Source: Celeribacter sp. PS-C1 (GTDB lineage: Bacteria > Pseudomonadota > Alphaproteobacteria > Rhodobacterales > Rhodobacteraceae). From it: a DNA stretch of 64,000 bases. Each line of letters opens with the position of its first letter. Position 1 is the first letter of the stretch. The notes below the pieces were generated by a model, which ran no database searches, had not been told where the DNA came from, and worked only from the letters and a program-made list of their open reading frames with translations. Of this stretch, positions 16,565 through 25,342 are shown one piece after another. The translations under genes were made by a program, and so were the position numbers. The DNA lies in contig NZ_JAHXRW010000004.1 of NCBI RefSeq assembly GCF_019429625.1, forward strand, positions 1 to 64,000, read 5' to 3'.

Positions 16565-18052
16565 TTATTTACAAACCGTCGATGCAACGCGATAGAGATT
16601 GGCCTCGCCGTACCAGGGACCGACGAACATCGCCCCAACAGGAAGCCCATCGACCTCGCCACACGGGACCGTCAGGGCCGGATGCCCCGTCACGTCGAAT
16701 TGCGACGTCGAGACATTCACACCCAATGCGCGCTGCATAAAGTCTGAGAGACTTGTCTCTGCATCCGGCAATTTCGGAGCAACATAGGGCAACGTCGGCA
16801 TCAAGAGCGCATCAACGCCACCAAGCGCGGCATCATATGCAGCCCGCATTTTGAGAGACAAGTTCTGGGCCTTGGCGTAGCTTTTGCCCTGCGTCTGGCG
16901 AAGTGCCCAAGTGCCTGTCAAAAGAGAAATCTGCAAGGTGATCGGAAGCTCCTCGGCACGCGATTTCCAATCCTGCATGGCTTCCATCAACTCGGGCGCA
17001 TATTGCCCGCGCCAATTGAAGCCCATTCCCAATCCTTCCATCATTTGACGGGTCAATCCCTCGAGGCCAATCGGGGCCCAGACTTTATCGGCAATGTGAT
17101 GTTCCGGGATTGAGACCGGCACCACTTCCACACCTGCCTCTTCGAGGCGTTCCGCAAACGCCCGAACCGTTTTCGCAACTTCAGGCTGCATGCCTTCGAC
17201 AGAGAAGCCCTCTTCAAGAAGCCCGACCCTCATACCTTTGCCGCCACGCTCTAGTGATGCGGGATAGTCCTGTGCCGGCATTCCTTGCTGACGCGGATCG
17301 AGGCCGTCAGGGCCCGCCAGAACCGATAGCATCAAGGCATTGTCGGCAAGCGTGCGGGTCATCGGGCCCGCATGATCGAGTGTGGCCTCGATCGGCATAA
17401 TGCCGGTGTAGGGGACAAGCCCGTGGGTCGGTTTCATTCCAATGATACCGCAATGACTCGAAGGAATGCGAATTGAACCGCCCTGATCTCCCCCGACAGC
17501 CATATCGACGTCCCCGTTCGCGACAAGTGCGGCGCAGCCCGAACTCGACCCTCCGGCGGATCGTGTTGGATCCTTCGGGTTGAGGACAGGTCCGCTTGCA
17601 GAGGTAAAACTCGCACCTGACATACAGAAATTCTCGCACACCGCTTTCCCGGCAATGCGCGCGCCCGCCTCCAAAAGCCGCGTCACGACAGTCGCGTCTC
17701 GCGATGGAATAAAGCCTTCGAGCAAAGAAGAGCCGTTGGCCATCGGCACTTCTGCGAGGAAGATATTGTCCTTCAAAGCAACAGTACGCCCCGCCAACGG
17801 CCCCTCTTCAGCGCCAACCAAATCACAGGTCGCATACCATGCGTTTAGAGCATGCTCTGGAAGGTGGCTGGTCACCCGGCGCGGATAGACGGGCTTTTCC
17901 GGGCTATCATCAAGTGCGTCACAAAGATCGTAGGCTTGGAAGCTGCCTTCCATAATCTCGGACATCTCAGCCGCCCGCTCTTTCGTGAGAGTCAAACCGA
18001 GCTCGCTGCCCAATGCGATCAGTTGCTGTGTGTCGGGTCGGTTAAATGCCAT
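16565..18052 (-). CDS. Amidase (amidase-signature family)
   Basis: A 495-residue amidase-signature hydrolase. The Ser-cisSer-Lys triad is readable as Lys94 (VALKDN), Ser169 (GGSSSG) and Ser193 (GGDQGGSIR), with the usual 24-residue spacing between the serines. It hydrolyses a carboxamide to acid plus ammonia in the cytosol. AAGGAG lies 6 nt before the ATG at 18052; a TTG two codons upstream is less likely. It lies 70 nt downstream of the AmiC-like gene, with a MarR-type box in that spacer. Substrate unknown. Confidence 0.85.
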   Translation of the reverse strand: MAFNRPDTQQLIALGSELGLTLTKERAAEMSEIMEGSFQAYDLCDALDDSPEKPVYPRRVTSHLPEHALNAWYATCDLVGAEEGPLAGRTVALKDNIFLAEVPMANGSSLLEGFIPSRDATVVTRLLEAGARIAGKAVCENFCMSGASFTSASGPVLNPKDPTRSAGGSSSGCAALVANGDVDMAVGGDQGGSIRIPSSHCGIIGMKPTHGLVPYTGIMPIEATLDHAGPMTRTLADNALMLSVLAGPDGLDPRQQGMPAQDYPASLERGGKGMRVGLLEEGFSVEGMQPEVAKTVRAFAERLEEAGVEVVPVSIPEHHIADKVWAPIGLEGLTRQMMEGLGMGFNWRGQYAPELMEAMQDWKSRAEELPITLQISLLTGTWALRQTQGKSYAKAQNLSLKMRAAYDAALGGVDALLMPTLPYVAPKLPDAETSLSDFMQRALGVNVSTSQFDVTGHPALTVPCGEVDGLPVGAMFVGPWYGEANLYRVASTVCK

Positions 18053-18080
18053 GATCAACTCCTTCAGGATGTCCCGTCAG

Positions 18081-18102
18081 AATTATTGAATTGGCAACTA
18101 TT
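18081..18102 (-). promoter_or_regulatory. MarR-type box upstream of amidase gene
   Basis: On the minus strand the 22-bp site begins AATAGTTGCC and ends TTCAATAATT, an imperfect palindrome of form AATNNTTG-N6-CAANNATT. It is identical at 18 of 22 positions to a site in front of the NitT/TauT ABC operon (19881-19902). It lies 29-50 nt upstream of the amidase ATG. Confidence 0.55.
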
Positions 18103-18122
18103 GTAAATGCTATATTTTAAAA

Positions 18123-19193
18123 TTACTCATTTGCGATAATATTCAGATCATAGCCCTGCGCTTCAGCGATCAAAATCGATGCGCGCGCGCCGACGGGCCG
18201 CACTTCTGACCCATTGCGGGCCGAACGTCCGGGAAGAACAGACCCTAAATGGCTTCGCAATTGTGTCGGCACGGAGGATCGGCTCTGTTCCATAAGAGCC
18301 GCCAGATTATAGATCCCCTCATAGACCGACTGACCATACGCATTGACGGGTGGCGGAGAGTCTCCGAAGTGATTGTAGTAACTCTCGAGAAACAGACCGT
18401 TGTTTCGCGAACGCTGGTTCGCAAAGTAACTGGAAGCCGCGAACAGGTTTTCGGTATCGTCAGGCCCGAGGCCATAGAGCATCGTTTCATCAAAACCCGG
18501 AATGCAACGCGTGATGCGTCCCGCCAACCCTGCTTCGGCGAAGGCGCGATTGAAGGAAACAGAGTCGAGTCCGAGGAACATCGGAATCACGGTATCTGCA
18601 CCGCTCGATTTCAAGTTCTCAAGCACCAATGAATAGTCGCAGTCGCCCAAGCGCTGAAACGCTTCGCCCACCACTTCGCCGCCCGCAGCCGCGATCAGAC
18701 GCCGCGCGACAGCAAAACTTTCTCTGGGCCAGCGATAGTTTGATCCACAGAGAAACACTTTCCGGATTTTACGCTTCTCGGAAATCACACGCAGAGCAAC
18801 ACGAAGCAAGTCCTCTGTGGTTTCTCCGGTCGCGATCACGTCAGGGCTGTGTTCTCCTCCCTCGAACTGCGGCGTGTAAAGAAACGGGATGCGGCCAGCC
18901 AAAGCTCTCGTTACATCGGCGCGTGCGTAACTCGGAAACATGCCGATCATCGCCTCTGCCCCGCGATCTTCGACGGCCTCGAGAGCGAGTTGCCCCGAAG
19001 CGCGTCCGCAGTCCTTGGCAAAAAATTCGACGTGCCGACCAAGAATGCCGCCGCCTGCGTTAAGTTCGGTTACCGCGAGTTCAGCTGCCGCAACAGCGGA
19101 AGGAGACCACAGTCCGGCAGGGCCAGATTGCGCAACCAGCAGGCATAACCTCATGGGCGTCGAGGAATGGCGTGAAATCAAGGAAGCAGTCAT
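18123..19193 (-). CDS. AmiC/FmdD-like amide or urea binding protein without signal peptide
   Basis: A 356-residue protein of the periplasmic-binding-protein type I fold, resembling the amide sensor AmiC and urea/short-chain-amide receptors (LCLLVAQSGPAGLWSPSAVAAAELA; GILGRHVEFFAKDCG; MIGMFPSYARADV). With the ATG at 19193 (GGGAGG, 9 nt) no Sec signal or lipobox is present, so it is probably cytosolic. In Pseudomonas, AmiC is a cytosolic ligand sensor controlling an amidase operon. Here no AmiR/ANTAR partner is adjacent. A sensing role for the neighbouring amidase is inferred. Confidence 0.65.
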   Translation of the reverse strand: MTASLISRHSSTPMRLCLLVAQSGPAGLWSPSAVAAAELAVTELNAGGGILGRHVEFFAKDCGRASGQLALEAVEDRGAEAMIGMFPSYARADVTRALAGRIPFLYTPQFEGGEHSPDVIATGETTEDLLRVALRVISEKRKIRKVFLCGSNYRWPRESFAVARRLIAAAGGEVVGEAFQRLGDCDYSLVLENLKSSGADTVIPMFLGLDSVSFNRAFAEAGLAGRITRCIPGFDETMLYGLGPDDTENLFAASSYFANQRSRNNGLFLESYYNHFGDSPPPVNAYGQSVYEGIYNLAALMEQSRSSVPTQLRSHLGSVLPGRSARNGSEVRPVGARASILIAEAQGYDLNIIANE

Positions 19194-19313
19194 GTTTTGA
19201 GCCTCCCACCGAGACACGCGCAGCTTCCAGTTCAAAATTCGCCAAAGCCCCTTGCCGGACATCGCTGTGTTAGTGGTGACCGTTTTTTGTGCTCTGCGCG
19301 TGGTGTCTGCGTG

Positions 19314-19727
19314 TTAATTTGCCAAAGTTCTCAGAATGCGTGAGAGCTCTGCACGATCTCCCGCCGCGATAGATTCGAAGACTTCGCTCTCACAGGATTC
19401 GACAGGCTTCGCTGCCCCAGCCTGAAGTTCACGACCGTGATCTGATATGAAAACCAAGACTTTACGTCTGTCTGTTGGAGATGGGGCACGATAAACCGAT
19501 CCGGCTGACACGAGACGATCAACCATCTTCGTCATGGTCGGCGGATCGACCAAAGCCCAAGCTGCAAGGTCACTCATCGTCCGGCCATCCTCTTCCGCAA
19601 GCGCGGTGAGAATGCGGAAATGCTCGAGTGAAAGCCCCTTCTCTTTAAGTGTGGAGGACAGCGAACTTTCCAGTCTTCGATTAACTTGGGCAATCAAACG
19701 CGTGAGCGGCAATACTGACTCTGTCAT
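19314..19727 (-). CDS. MarR-family transcriptional regulator
   Basis: A 137-residue winged-helix protein of MarR type. The recognition region DLAAWALVDPPTMTKMVDRLVSAG is at about 53-76, followed by the wing SPTDRRKVLVFISDHG. The start at 19727 has a GGAGG ribosome site; the frame extends upstream only into the promoter region. It is divergent from the NitT/TauT transporter operon and probably represses that operon and the amidase via the shared box. Its ligand is unknown. Confidence 0.85.
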   Translation of the reverse strand: MTESVLPLTRLIAQVNRRLESSLSSTLKEKGLSLEHFRILTALAEEDGRTMSDLAAWALVDPPTMTKMVDRLVSAGSVYRAPSPTDRRKVLVFISDHGRELQAGAAKPVESCESEVFESIAAGDRAELSRILRTLAN

Positions 19728-19880
19728 CTCACGTAACCTCCAAAAACTTTCTTTTCCATTATTTGCCTTTTCAGTTAATTCGCTTGTCGTTTTGACGCAA
19801 GAAAAATTCCACCTCGCCCAAAAGTTCAAAAAATAGGCAATTTTCACTGAATTCCGGGATTCCAATAAATTTGCAAAAAT

Positions 19881-19902
19881 AATAGTTGCTGTTTCAATTA
19901 TT
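19881..19902 (+). promoter_or_regulatory. MarR-type box upstream of NitT/TauT operon
   Basis: A 22-bp site beginning AATAGTTGCT and ending TTCAATTATT, with AATNNTTG-N6-CAANNATT symmetry. It sits inside a wider perfect 8-bp inverted repeat (AAAATAAT ... ATTATTTT, 19876-19904). It is 47 nt upstream of the GTG start of the ABC ATPase gene and about 155 nt upstream of the MarR start, and matches the amidase-promoter site. Confidence 0.6.
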
Positions 19903-19948
19903 TTACTTTCAGTTGATCTCAACACTAAGCGAGACCGGAGAATATCCC

Positions 19949-20731
19949 GTGGCACATGCTCTCGAAGCAATCTCAATCAGCAAGACTTACCAGTCCTCGG
20001 ATGGACCGAATACGGTTCTGCGTAACATGTCATTCCGTGCAGAGAAGGACGAGTTCTTTGCCTTCGTCGGGCCGTCGGGGTGTGGCAAGTCGACATTGTT
20101 CAACATCATCACCGGTCTTCTGGCCCCCGACACCGGCAGCATTGTTGTCGATGGGTCGGAAACGACCGGACGGGTCAGTGAAAAGATCGGATATGTGCTT
20201 CAGAAAGACCTCCTCTTTCCGTGGCGGACTGTCGAAGACAACATCATCCTCGGCCTCGAAATCAAAGGCGTCTCCAAGCGCGAAGCCCGCGCAATGGCCA
20301 GCGACATACTCAAAGATTACAAAATGAGCGGCTATGAGCGGAAATTGCCCGGTGAATTGTCTGGCGGCATGCGTCAGCGCGTTGCCCTTATGCGCACGAT
20401 GGTGACCGATCCTCAAATCATCCTCATCGACGAAAGCTACAAGGCTCTCGACTACCCTCTCAAAATCGAACTGGAGGGTGAGTTGCTCGACCGTGTGAAA
20501 GGTTCGGGCAAAACCGTGATCTTCATCACCCACGACATCGAAGAAGCCGTGACTCTTGCAGACCGTGTTTACGTGATGAAAGCACGACCTGGTGAAATCG
20601 TCGAGGAAATCAAGATCGATCTGGGAACCGATAGCCACAACATCCCGGAACGGCGCATGTCTCCGCATTTCAACGAATACTACACACGGATCTGGAAACG
20701 GATCGGCGGTGCCCACGCCGCTGTCGCCTGA
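19949..20731 (+). CDS. NitT/TauT-type ABC transporter ATP-binding protein
   Basis: A 260-residue ABC ATPase with Walker A GPSGCGKST at 41-49, signature LSGGMRQR at 137-144 and the H-loop in THDIEEA. The Walker B continuation reads IDESYKALD where most family members have DEPFGALD; the catalytic Glu is kept. The GTG at 19949 was chosen since GGAG lies 8 nt upstream. It starts a three-gene import operon (ATPase, permease, binding protein) for a nitrogen- or sulfur-bearing compound, probably an amide. Confidence 0.85.
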   Translation: MAHALEAISISKTYQSSDGPNTVLRNMSFRAEKDEFFAFVGPSGCGKSTLFNIITGLLAPDTGSIVVDGSETTGRVSEKIGYVLQKDLLFPWRTVEDNIILGLEIKGVSKREARAMASDILKDYKMSGYERKLPGELSGGMRQRVALMRTMVTDPQIILIDESYKALDYPLKIELEGELLDRVKGSGKTVIFITHDIEEAVTLADRVYVMKARPGEIVEEIKIDLGTDSHNIPERRMSPHFNEYYTRIWKRIGGAHAAVA

Positions 20732-20756
20732 GCCGAAAGCTGGAAAGACTCTCAAA

Positions 20757-21593
20757 ATGAGCACGCACACAGAAACCGCCCGCCAGGCGGCACGTCGCCC
20801 CCTCGCCAATCTCTTCCCGCTCACCTCCAATCCGATCGGACGCCGATATGTACTGATCGGCCTACAGGTCGCGATTACCGTTGCGCTACTCGCGACTTGG
20901 GAATTCGGGGCGCAGGCCGGCTGGATCAACCGCTTCCTCTTTGCCAGCCCGTCCATGGTTTGGGACGTTCTCGTCGACCGGGCTCTGTCGGGGGAATTGC
21001 TCGAAGATGTATGGACGACCTCTGTCGAAACACTCGTCGGCTACATTGTCGGCGCGATTGGCGGATCTTTGATTGGCCTCGGCCTATGGTATTCACGGTT
21101 TATTTCCGACCTCTCGGCACCGTTTATTGCAGCACTCGGGTCCATTCCGGTCCTCGCTGTGGCGCCTATGACGATCATCTGGTTCGGGACCGGCATCCTC
21201 GCCAAAGTCATGATTGTGGCCTTCTCCTGCATCGTCGTTTCGCTGACGACCTCCTACAAAGGCGCGATGCGTACGGACGAAGATCTGATCAACCTGATGC
21301 GGTCTTTTAACGCGAAACGGTCCGCGATCTTCCTGAAATTGGTGGTTCCCGCTGCGATGCCTTGGGTCTTCTCGGGTCTGAAGCTCTGTGTCGGCTTCTC
21401 CCTCGTGGGCGCAATTGTCGGCGAATACATCACCTCGCAGAGCGGTGTCGGTCACATGATCCTGCTCGGCTCCTCCAACTTCTCCATGAACATCGTCCTC
21501 GCCGGCATCGCGGTGGTGATGGTCATGATGCTTGTCTTCAACGCGCTGATCACTCTCCTCGAGCGCTTCATTCTATCTTGGGAAAGGAAATAA
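20757..21593 (+). CDS. NitT/TauT-type ABC transporter permease
   Basis: A 278-residue BPD-type inner-membrane permease with about six membrane segments. The EAA loop is visible around FNAKRSAIFLKLVVPAAMPWVFSG, and GSIPVLAVAPMTIIWFG is the family block preceding it. The ATG at 20757 follows the ATPase stop by 25 nt; the longer open frame upstream overlaps the ATPase gene. It forms the channel for the substrate delivered by the binding protein encoded next. Confidence 0.85.
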   Translation: MSTHTETARQAARRPLANLFPLTSNPIGRRYVLIGLQVAITVALLATWEFGAQAGWINRFLFASPSMVWDVLVDRALSGELLEDVWTTSVETLVGYIVGAIGGSLIGLGLWYSRFISDLSAPFIAALGSIPVLAVAPMTIIWFGTGILAKVMIVAFSCIVVSLTTSYKGAMRTDEDLINLMRSFNAKRSAIFLKLVVPAAMPWVFSGLKLCVGFSLVGAIVGEYITSQSGVGHMILLGSSNFSMNIVLAGIAVVMVMMLVFNALITLLERFILSWERK

Positions 21594-21595
21594 AC

Positions 21596-22603
21596 ATGAA
21601 CCGTAGAACCCTCCTCGCCTCTACCGCTGCCTTCGGTCTGACGCTCCTGCCAGTTGCAGGCTCCGCACAGGACATGACCGAAGTGACCATCAACCAAGCG
21701 TTCCAGTCGCTGCTGTACCTCCCGCTCTATGTGGCTCAGGAACAAGGTTTCTTTGCCGACGAAGGTCTCGAAGTGACGATCGAAACCGGTGGCGGTGGTG
21801 CGCAGAGCTGGGCTGCTGTGATCGGCGGGTCCGCACAGTTCTCCATTCAGGACCCGGTGTTCGTCCCGAAGTCTCGTGAAATGGGCGCCGACGGTGTTGT
21901 CGTTGCTGGTGTCCAGAACGCGCCGACCGTGTTCATCTTCGGTTCTGACGAAACCCCGCTTCAAGATGATCTGTCCCTGCTCTCCGGCAAGCGCGTGATC
22001 ACCTCCCCCGAGCCGGACACCACCTGGGCCTTCATGTCCTATCTGATCGAACAGGAAGGCCTCGAAGACGTGAACATCGTCAACGTGTCCATCGGCAACG
22101 AAATTCCTGCGGTTATGGCCGGTCGTGCCGACTACGCTCTCGCAGTGGACCCGCAAGTTGCTCAGGCCGAGCTCGATAACGGTCTCTCTTCGGTCTACTC
22201 CTTCTCGGCGAACAAGGACTGGTACCCCTACGCATTCTCCAGCCTCACCACGACCCAGAGCTACATCGACGAAAACCCGGAAGCTGCACAGGGTGTCGTG
22301 ACAGCCTTCGAACGAGCGTCCCGTTTCATCTACGCAGACTTCGACCGCACCGTTGAGATCGCGCAAGAGTACTTCCCGACCCTTTCCGAAGAAGTCGTCC
22401 GCACCTCCGTGCAACGAGAAATCGACGCGAAAGGTTACCCGGAAAACGTGCTCGTGTCCGAGAAAGCTTGGGAAAACAACATGAACATCTCCGTTTATGC
22501 CGGCACGCTGACCGAATACCCGTCAGATGCCACTTCCTACGCTGCAAACGTCAACGTCGAGCTCGCCACGAAAGCAGCCGAAGCCGCAGACGCACTCAAC
22601 TAA
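21596..22603 (+). CDS. NMT1/THI5-like ABC transporter substrate-binding protein
   Basis: A 335-residue periplasmic receptor with a signal peptide that begins MNRRTLLAS and ends near residue 24. INQAFQSLLYLPLYVAQEQGFFADEGLEV is the NMT1/SsuA/TauA-type opening, and GGGGAQSWAAVIGGSAQFSI contains the ligand-contact loop. GGAAAGGA precedes the ATG, 2 nt after the permease stop. Family members bind nitrate, sulfonates, pyrimidine precursors or related nitrogen compounds; the linked amidases favour an amide or ureide. Confidence 0.85.
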   Translation: MNRRTLLASTAAFGLTLLPVAGSAQDMTEVTINQAFQSLLYLPLYVAQEQGFFADEGLEVTIETGGGGAQSWAAVIGGSAQFSIQDPVFVPKSREMGADGVVVAGVQNAPTVFIFGSDETPLQDDLSLLSGKRVITSPEPDTTWAFMSYLIEQEGLEDVNIVNVSIGNEIPAVMAGRADYALAVDPQVAQAELDNGLSSVYSFSANKDWYPYAFSSLTTTQSYIDENPEAAQGVVTAFERASRFIYADFDRTVEIAQEYFPTLSEEVVRTSVQREIDAKGYPENVLVSEKAWENNMNISVYAGTLTEYPSDATSYAANVNVELATKAAEAADALN

Positions 22604-22622
22604 GGCGTCCGCCAAAATGATC

Positions 22623-22650
22623 GGCGTCGGACAGTTTCTTGTCCGACGCC
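22623..22650 (+). other. Strong hairpin after binding-protein gene
   Basis: GGCGTCGGACA and TGTCCGACGCC form a perfect 11-bp stem with a 6-nt loop, 20 nt after the binding-protein stop and 64 nt before the next small gene. No T-run follows. Its position suggests a stabiliser of the binding-protein message or partial read-through control. Confidence 0.55.
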
Positions 22651-22713
22651 ACACCCCCCAAACCCCGTCCTACCAGACGGGTAATAATTGCCAAAATTTC
22701 CGGAAAGATCCCG

Positions 22714-22962
22714 ATGCCGCTCCCTCTTGAAACCCGCCTCGCCATGATTGGCCTTTCCCACGATGAGATGACCTCCGATCTGCGAACGGTTGTCTCAGAC
22801 TGGGCTACACGCTGCGAGGCACTGACGGCGTATGCAAAGGCGCATCTTGATCCCTACGAAACGCCGTTGAGCGCACGGGTTTCGCCATTTGGCCCTGTGC
22901 GCCGGGAAAGCGGTCGAGGTTTCACACTCGAACAGGACACCCGCGCCGGAGAGGCAAAATGA
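22714..22962 (+). CDS. Small GatC/AtzG-like protein coupled to amidase
   Basis: An 82-residue protein whose last four bases (ATGA) overlap the start of the second amidase gene, implying translational coupling. A GGAAAG ribosome site lies 7 nt before the ATG. The layout, an N-terminal helix (LETRLAMIGLSHDEM) followed by LDPYETPLSARVSPFG, resembles GatC and AtzG subunits that wrap around amidase-signature partners. No database comparison was possible, so the family link is a pattern-level inference. Confidence 0.5.
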   Translation: MPLPLETRLAMIGLSHDEMTSDLRTVVSDWATRCEALTAYAKAHLDPYETPLSARVSPFGPVRRESGRGFTLEQDTRAGEAK

Positions 22963-24296
22963 AAGACATGACTGAAACTGACCTCGCACAGATGGATATG
23001 ACAGAGGCCGGACGTGCGGTCCGCGCTGGCCGTACAACTTTCGAAGAACTCACATGCGCCTGTCTGAAGAGGGCGGAAGAAACTTCGGAGCTGAATGCAT
23101 GGGAACGCCTGTGCACCACGGAAGCCCTCGATGCGGCGCGGGCTCAAGATACGTTGCTCGCAGCCGGATATGACCTCGGCCCACTTCAGGGCATGCCGAT
23201 CGGCCTCAAGTCCAATATCGCTGTTGCGGGGTTCCCTCATACCGCAGGATCCCAAATCCTCGCCGAACACATCGCGACGCGCGATGCGGATGTAACGCAC
23301 CGCTTGAAACGTGCCGGAGCCGTTATTCTTGGTCAAACCAACATGCACGAGTTCGCGTGGGGCGGGACGACGGACAACCCACATTACGGACAAGGCCGCA
23401 ACGCCCGGGACCCGAGCCGTATCCCTGCCGGCTCGTCGGGCGGTTCCGGTGCAGCTGTGGCGGCCGGGTCTGCCATGGCTGCACTTGGGACGGATACGGG
23501 GGGATCGGTGCGTCTGCCCGCAGCCCTCAATGGAATCTATGGATTGCGGCCCGGAGTCGGAAAGCTGCCCGTAGATGGTATTTTCCCGCTCGCGTTTTCC
23601 CTTGATACGGTTGGTCCAATGACGCGATCGGCGCGGGACGCGGCTCTCCTCTATCGAGCGATGTCTGGCGAAACCGACCCCTCGCTTGAGGCGCGACGCG
23701 CCACTTTACCGCGACGCCTCGGACTGCCCGTTGAATATGTCAGGGCGCGGCTCGAAGCAGGTGTGGAAGCTGCATTCGACGGATGGCTGAAAAGCCAGCG
23801 CGCGCGCGGCATAGAAATCGTCGAAATTGATCTGCCGAACATGGATCTTGCGGTAGATGCTTTGGTCATCGCCGATGCAGCAGAGCCGACCACCCTGCAT
23901 GATGCTTGGCTCGATCGCTGCCCTGAGAACTACGGCGATGATGTCCGGGCACAACTTCTCGCCGGACGCAGTATTCGGGCGACCGACTATCTGCACGCTC
24001 AAAGATTCCGAGCCGCCTTTCGTCGTCGTGTTCTTGGCATTCTTGATGACGTGGACATGATCGTGATGCCGACGCTTCCGTTTGTTGCACCAGAGGTCGG
24101 GCAGACAGAAGTTATCCTTTCAGGCCATCGCGAAAGTGCGCTGACTGCAAATATGCGCTTCACGGCTCTCGCGAGCTGCGCAGCTCTGCCTGCGCTCAGT
24201 TTGCCAGCAGAGACTGGCGACGGGCTGCCAGTCGGAATTCAACTGATCGGACGGGACGGCGCAGAGAGCGACCTTCTCTCCTTCGCCGCGAGCTGA
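22959..24296 (+). CDS. Amidase (amidase-signature family; AtzE/AtzF-like)
   Basis: A 445-residue amidase-signature enzyme with Lys84 (GLKSN, where LKDN is more common), Ser159 (GSSGGSG) and Ser183 (GTDTGGSVR) as the catalytic triad. Its length and coupling to a small upstream protein resemble AtzE/AtzG, which deaminates carboxybiuret, though other amides or ureides are possible. It differs from the amidase at 16565-18052 and is not a recent duplicate. It follows the NitT/TauT transporter genes and precedes a DMT exporter. Confidence 0.8.
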   Translation: MKDMTETDLAQMDMTEAGRAVRAGRTTFEELTCACLKRAEETSELNAWERLCTTEALDAARAQDTLLAAGYDLGPLQGMPIGLKSNIAVAGFPHTAGSQILAEHIATRDADVTHRLKRAGAVILGQTNMHEFAWGGTTDNPHYGQGRNARDPSRIPAGSSGGSGAAVAAGSAMAALGTDTGGSVRLPAALNGIYGLRPGVGKLPVDGIFPLAFSLDTVGPMTRSARDAALLYRAMSGETDPSLEARRATLPRRLGLPVEYVRARLEAGVEAAFDGWLKSQRARGIEIVEIDLPNMDLAVDALVIADAAEPTTLHDAWLDRCPENYGDDVRAQLLAGRSIRATDYLHAQRFRAAFRRRVLGILDDVDMIVMPTLPFVAPEVGQTEVILSGHRESALTANMRFTALASCAALPALSLPAETGDGLPVGIQLIGRDGAESDLLSFAAS

Positions 24297-24300
24297 TCTC

Positions 24301-25194
24301 ATGATGAACTCCGATGTCCACCCGCGAGAAATGCGAGGTGGCTTGCCGATCCGCGCACTCGCGCTATTGATCGGTGTTTGTGCGATATGGGCCGGGAATG
24401 CGGTCTTTCTCCGGTATTCGATCGGCATCCGATCCCTGCCCCCAATCCATGTGGCGGCGGGCCGCTTTCTGATTGTTGCGGTCTTGCTGTCACCGCTTTT
24501 GCTGCGACCAATTACAAATCTCCCGCGCATTCTTGTCGCGGGCCTCTTAATGGGGGCGTGCCATTTCGGCTTCCTGATGGTCGGCTACGGGCAAATCACA
24601 GCCGTCGCCTCCGCCGTTCTCCTCCAGATCGGTGTCCCTTTGACGGCACTGCTCTCCATGGCTCTCGGCGCAGAACGTCTCTCGGTTCGCCGGCTCCTGC
24701 TCGTCGTCGGTTCAACCGTTGCGATCATCTTTGCGCTCGGTGGCCCGGGACAACTTGATCTGATCGGGGCAAGTTGCATCATCCTGGCCGCGGCGACGCT
24801 TTCTCTCGGCTCAGTCATAATGGCGAGAAGCGGATCTGTCGGTGCCCTTACCATCCAGGCGTGGACGTCCATTGGATCCGCCGTCGTTCTGTCGGCATTG
24901 GCTCCACTTCTTGAACCGGAAGGTCTCGGCGAGCTCACCGCACAACCTTGGCTCGCGGCCATCAGTATCGTCGCACCGGCCCTTATCGTGACTGTTGGCG
25001 CACATACGGTTTATTATCATCTCCTTAAAAACCATCCGCCCAGTCTGGTCTCAGCCGTCACGGTGCTCTTTCCTTTACTCACGATTGTCTTCGGGGTGGT
25101 GTTTCTCTCCGAGACACTCAGAGCGCAATTCGTCATTGGGACAACGATCGCCGTTCTGATCCTCAGCCTCCTCGTGATAGACCGCCGCCGCTGA
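24301..25194 (+). CDS. DMT/EamA-family transporter
   Basis: A 297-residue protein with about ten membrane helices in two EamA repeats. The first contains CAIWAGNAVFLRYSIG and PPIHVAAGRFLIVA; the second ends VVFLSETLRAQFVIGTTIAV, the classical last-helix motif. Such carriers export amino acids or other metabolites, or import them. It is 4 nt after the amidase stop, hence last in the transporter-amidase operon, and might export the product. Confidence 0.8.
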   Translation: MMNSDVHPREMRGGLPIRALALLIGVCAIWAGNAVFLRYSIGIRSLPPIHVAAGRFLIVAVLLSPLLLRPITNLPRILVAGLLMGACHFGFLMVGYGQITAVASAVLLQIGVPLTALLSMALGAERLSVRRLLLVVGSTVAIIFALGGPGQLDLIGASCIILAAATLSLGSVIMARSGSVGALTIQAWTSIGSAVVLSALAPLLEPEGLGELTAQPWLAAISIVAPALIVTVGAHTVYYHLLKNHPPSLVSAVTVLFPLLTIVFGVVFLSETLRAQFVIGTTIAVLILSLLVIDRRR

Positions 25195-25342
25195 AATGGC
25201 GCAATGTCGCAAAGTGAAAGGAAGTATGAAGGTGGATCAGCTCTTTTATCTTCACCGCTGCCAACGGATGCCTTCAAACACCCCTACCTCAAGCCATCCG
25301 CATCAGATCGAAAGAAAGTTTCTTTCATTCGGTGCCAAATAA

